Shown here piece after piece: positions 4,937 to 6,178 of a stretch of 6,178 nt of DNA (the stretch's first letter is position 1; each line of letters opens with the position of its first letter). Where the stretch lies: contig CALEYY010000291.1 in the NCBI GenBank assembly GCA_937928295.1, forward strand, positions 1-6,178, in the 5' to 3' direction. A program made the translations under genes and the position numbers. Source of the stretch: an uncultured Moraxellaceae bacterium (GTDB taxonomy: Bacteria > Pseudomonadota > Gammaproteobacteria > Pseudomonadales > Moraxellaceae). The notes under the pieces were generated by a model that was given only the letters and a program-made list of their open reading frames with translations, had not been told where the DNA came from and ran no database searches.

Positions 4937-6178
4937 GGAAGAACTCCAGCATGTGGCCCACATTGACCCGGTAATTGAGGTTGCCGAGATGGCCGCCATG
5001 CGGATACACCGTGAGTCGTTGACCGAAAGTCTTGCGCAGAAAGCGCAGGTCACCGGGGCCGAGAATCAAGTCATCGGCATTGGTCATCACGCCGATTTTC
5101 GGGCTGGCCTGCAAGTAGCCGGCAAGCGCATAGAGGCTGGCGTCATGGACAAGCTGGGGCAGGTCGGTGCCGCCAAAGCGATTGCGCCAGAATGGCAACA
5201 GCTGCCGATCCATGTAGCAGGCGAAATTGCAGCGCAACGAGGCCTGGAAGTAGGGCGTGAGGCTGCTGCTTTCGGTGATCTTTGTCTGCAAGGGCACGAT
5301 GCCACCACGGCGGTTGAGCAGATCGGAGGTGAAGACGATGTCTGCTGCCGAGAAACGAAATGCCGTGCCGATGAGCATCGCCAGTTCCTCGTTGCTCAGG
5401 CTCTGCGGTGACTGCTGAAAGTCGTAGAGCATGGCGGCATCCATCTGGATGTGGCCCTTGGCGCGGAAGAAGGTGGCCAGCTTGGTGAAGATCAGATCGT
5501 AAAAGGTCTGATCGTCATTCACGCCCTTGACCTCGGTTTGCACCAAGCTATCCAGATTGTTGACCGAGGTTTGCAGGTTCACCGGCGGGTTCAGCAGCAG
5601 CACGCGCTTGAATGCGAAGGCTTTCTCGGCCTCATCAAGCTGGCTGACAAACGCTGCATCGAGACCACCGAGGCTGTAACCCAGCAGATGAAAGTCCGTC
5701 ACGGGCAGGTTGGCTTGTTGCTCACGCACAGCCTTCATCACGGCATAGAGATCGCGGGCATCCTCCGGGGTATAACCGGGCGTGGCATGGCGCGAGGCCC
5801 CGACCATGAAGTCGTAACTGGTGGGCGATGACAGCTGCACAACATGGTAACCATCGCGATAAAAGACTTTCTTGAGAAAGTCCATGGTACTGCTGGCGTA
5901 GTTGGAGCCTGTGCCGGCAATCAGGAAGATCAGGGGCGCTGGCCCGGGCTGACGGGCAATTCGGTACTTCAGTTTTTTCACGGCCCAGAAGTTGTCTGGC
6001 AGGCTGAATTCGCGCTCGGGCCTGAGGTTCAGCTCATAGTCATCCTGATCGATATTGCGGTTGGCCGGCAAACCCAGCGGCAACAAGGCATCTGGTGTGG
6101 TGGCAATGGTGGCTTCAAACGGATTGGTCAACGGGAAGTTGTAGCTGCCGGCATCAATCGTTTTGGCTTGAGCAGTCG
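4929..6178 (-). CDS. Exported alpha/beta-fold hydrolase, probable lipase/esterase (5' end outside window)
   Basis: The frame is open to the right edge, giving 415 visible residues without the true start. The first visible residues read TAQAKTIDAG, which looks like the end of a signal peptide cleaved after AQA, followed by a mature periplasmic or secreted protein. The alpha/beta hydrolase fold is shown by AGTGSNY (about 87-93 of the fragment, oxyanion region), the nucleophile elbow GYSLGG with S168, an acid candidate in NADD (D368 or D369; D376 also possible) and the histidine in PHGGH (H393 or H396). The only two cysteines, C316 and C320, could form a disulfide, consistent with export. I do not recognise a named family and cannot tell the substrate; lipid ester is inferred from the overlapping MlaA-like gene downstream. 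A TTG at 6131 could be read as a start but would omit the visible signal-peptide end. Confidence 0.82.
   Translation of the reverse strand, partial: TAQAKTIDAGSYNFPLTNPFEATIATTPDALLPLGLPANRNIDQDDYELNLRPEREFSLPDNFWAVKKLKYRIARQPGPAPLIFLIAGTGSNYASSTMDFLKKVFYRDGYHVVQLSSPTSYDFMVGASRHATPGYTPEDARDLYAVMKAVREQQANLPVTDFHLLGYSLGGLDAAFVSQLDEAEKAFAFKRVLLLNPPVNLQTSVNNLDSLVQTEVKGVNDDQTFYDLIFTKLATFFRAKGHIQMDAAMLYDFQQSPQSLSNEELAMLIGTAFRFSAADIVFTSDLLNRRGGIVPLQTKITESSSLTPYFQASLRCNFACYMDRQLLPFWRNRFGGTDLPQLVHDASLYALAGYLQASPKIGVMTNADDLILGPGDLRFLRKTFGQRLTVYPHGGHLGNLNYRVNVGHMLEFFHE
4944..4947 (-). promoter_or_regulatory. Ribosome binding site of the mlaA-like gene, inside the hydrolase gene
   Basis: On the minus strand GGAG lies 7 nt before the ATG at 4936. 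It sits inside the last codons of the hydrolase gene, whose stop TAA (4931-4929) comes after the new start in the string ATGAATAA. This supports coupled translation and excludes a longer form starting at 5053, which would remove the signal peptide from the N-terminus. Confidence 0.7.

Noticed and set aside
4937..5053. A longer start for the mlaA-like gene adding 39 residues.
   Set aside because: It would bury the signal peptide inside the protein and lie entirely within the hydrolase gene; the ATG at 4936 has GGAG at good distance.

Overview
The window looks like chromosomal DNA of a Gram-negative bacterium, most likely a non-enteric gammaproteobacterium near Pseudomonadales/Moraxellales. Evidence: a two-domain CysG directly behind serS (an order known from Pseudomonas), an MlaA-type outer-membrane lipid protein, and an E. 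coli-type YcaO domain fused to OsmC. Placement below class is inference. I see no mobile elements, CRISPR array, tRNA or rRNA.

Layout. (1) Positions 1-1338, minus strand: the first 446 residues of an OsmC-YcaO fusion protein whose 3' end lies beyond the left edge. (2) Positions 1339-1506: a 168-bp divergent intergenic region with an imperfect direct repeat (GCTTTTCAG..CAAG, twice) and a good sigma-70-like promoter facing right. (3) Positions 1507-4200, plus strand: serS (seryl-tRNA synthetase) and cysG (siroheme synthase), 9 bp apart, with the cysG ribosome binding site overlapping the serS stop. (4) Positions 4166-6178, minus strand: a probably exported alpha/beta hydrolase (5' end beyond the right edge) followed by an MlaA-family protein. 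These two overlap by 8 nt (ATGAATAA) and are probably translationally coupled. The mlaA-like gene meets cysG tail to tail, and their coding ends overlap by 35 bp.

How the genes fit together. serS-cysG is a housekeeping pair: tRNA-Ser charging, and siroheme supply for sulfite and nitrite reductases. The hydrolase-MlaA pair suggests envelope lipid handling, with a possible periplasmic esterase or lipase beside a protein of the phospholipid-removal family. The OsmC-YcaO protein stands alone here and is the least understood gene. Its ATP-binding residues align without gaps to E. coli YcaO, and its OsmC part keeps two cysteines at plausible redox positions. No RiPP precursor or other biosynthetic partner is visible. 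I found no clear new multi-gene system. The points most worth following are the OsmC-YcaO fusion, its AT-richer composition, the repeats upstream of it, and the cysteine-free MlaA coupled to a hydrolase.
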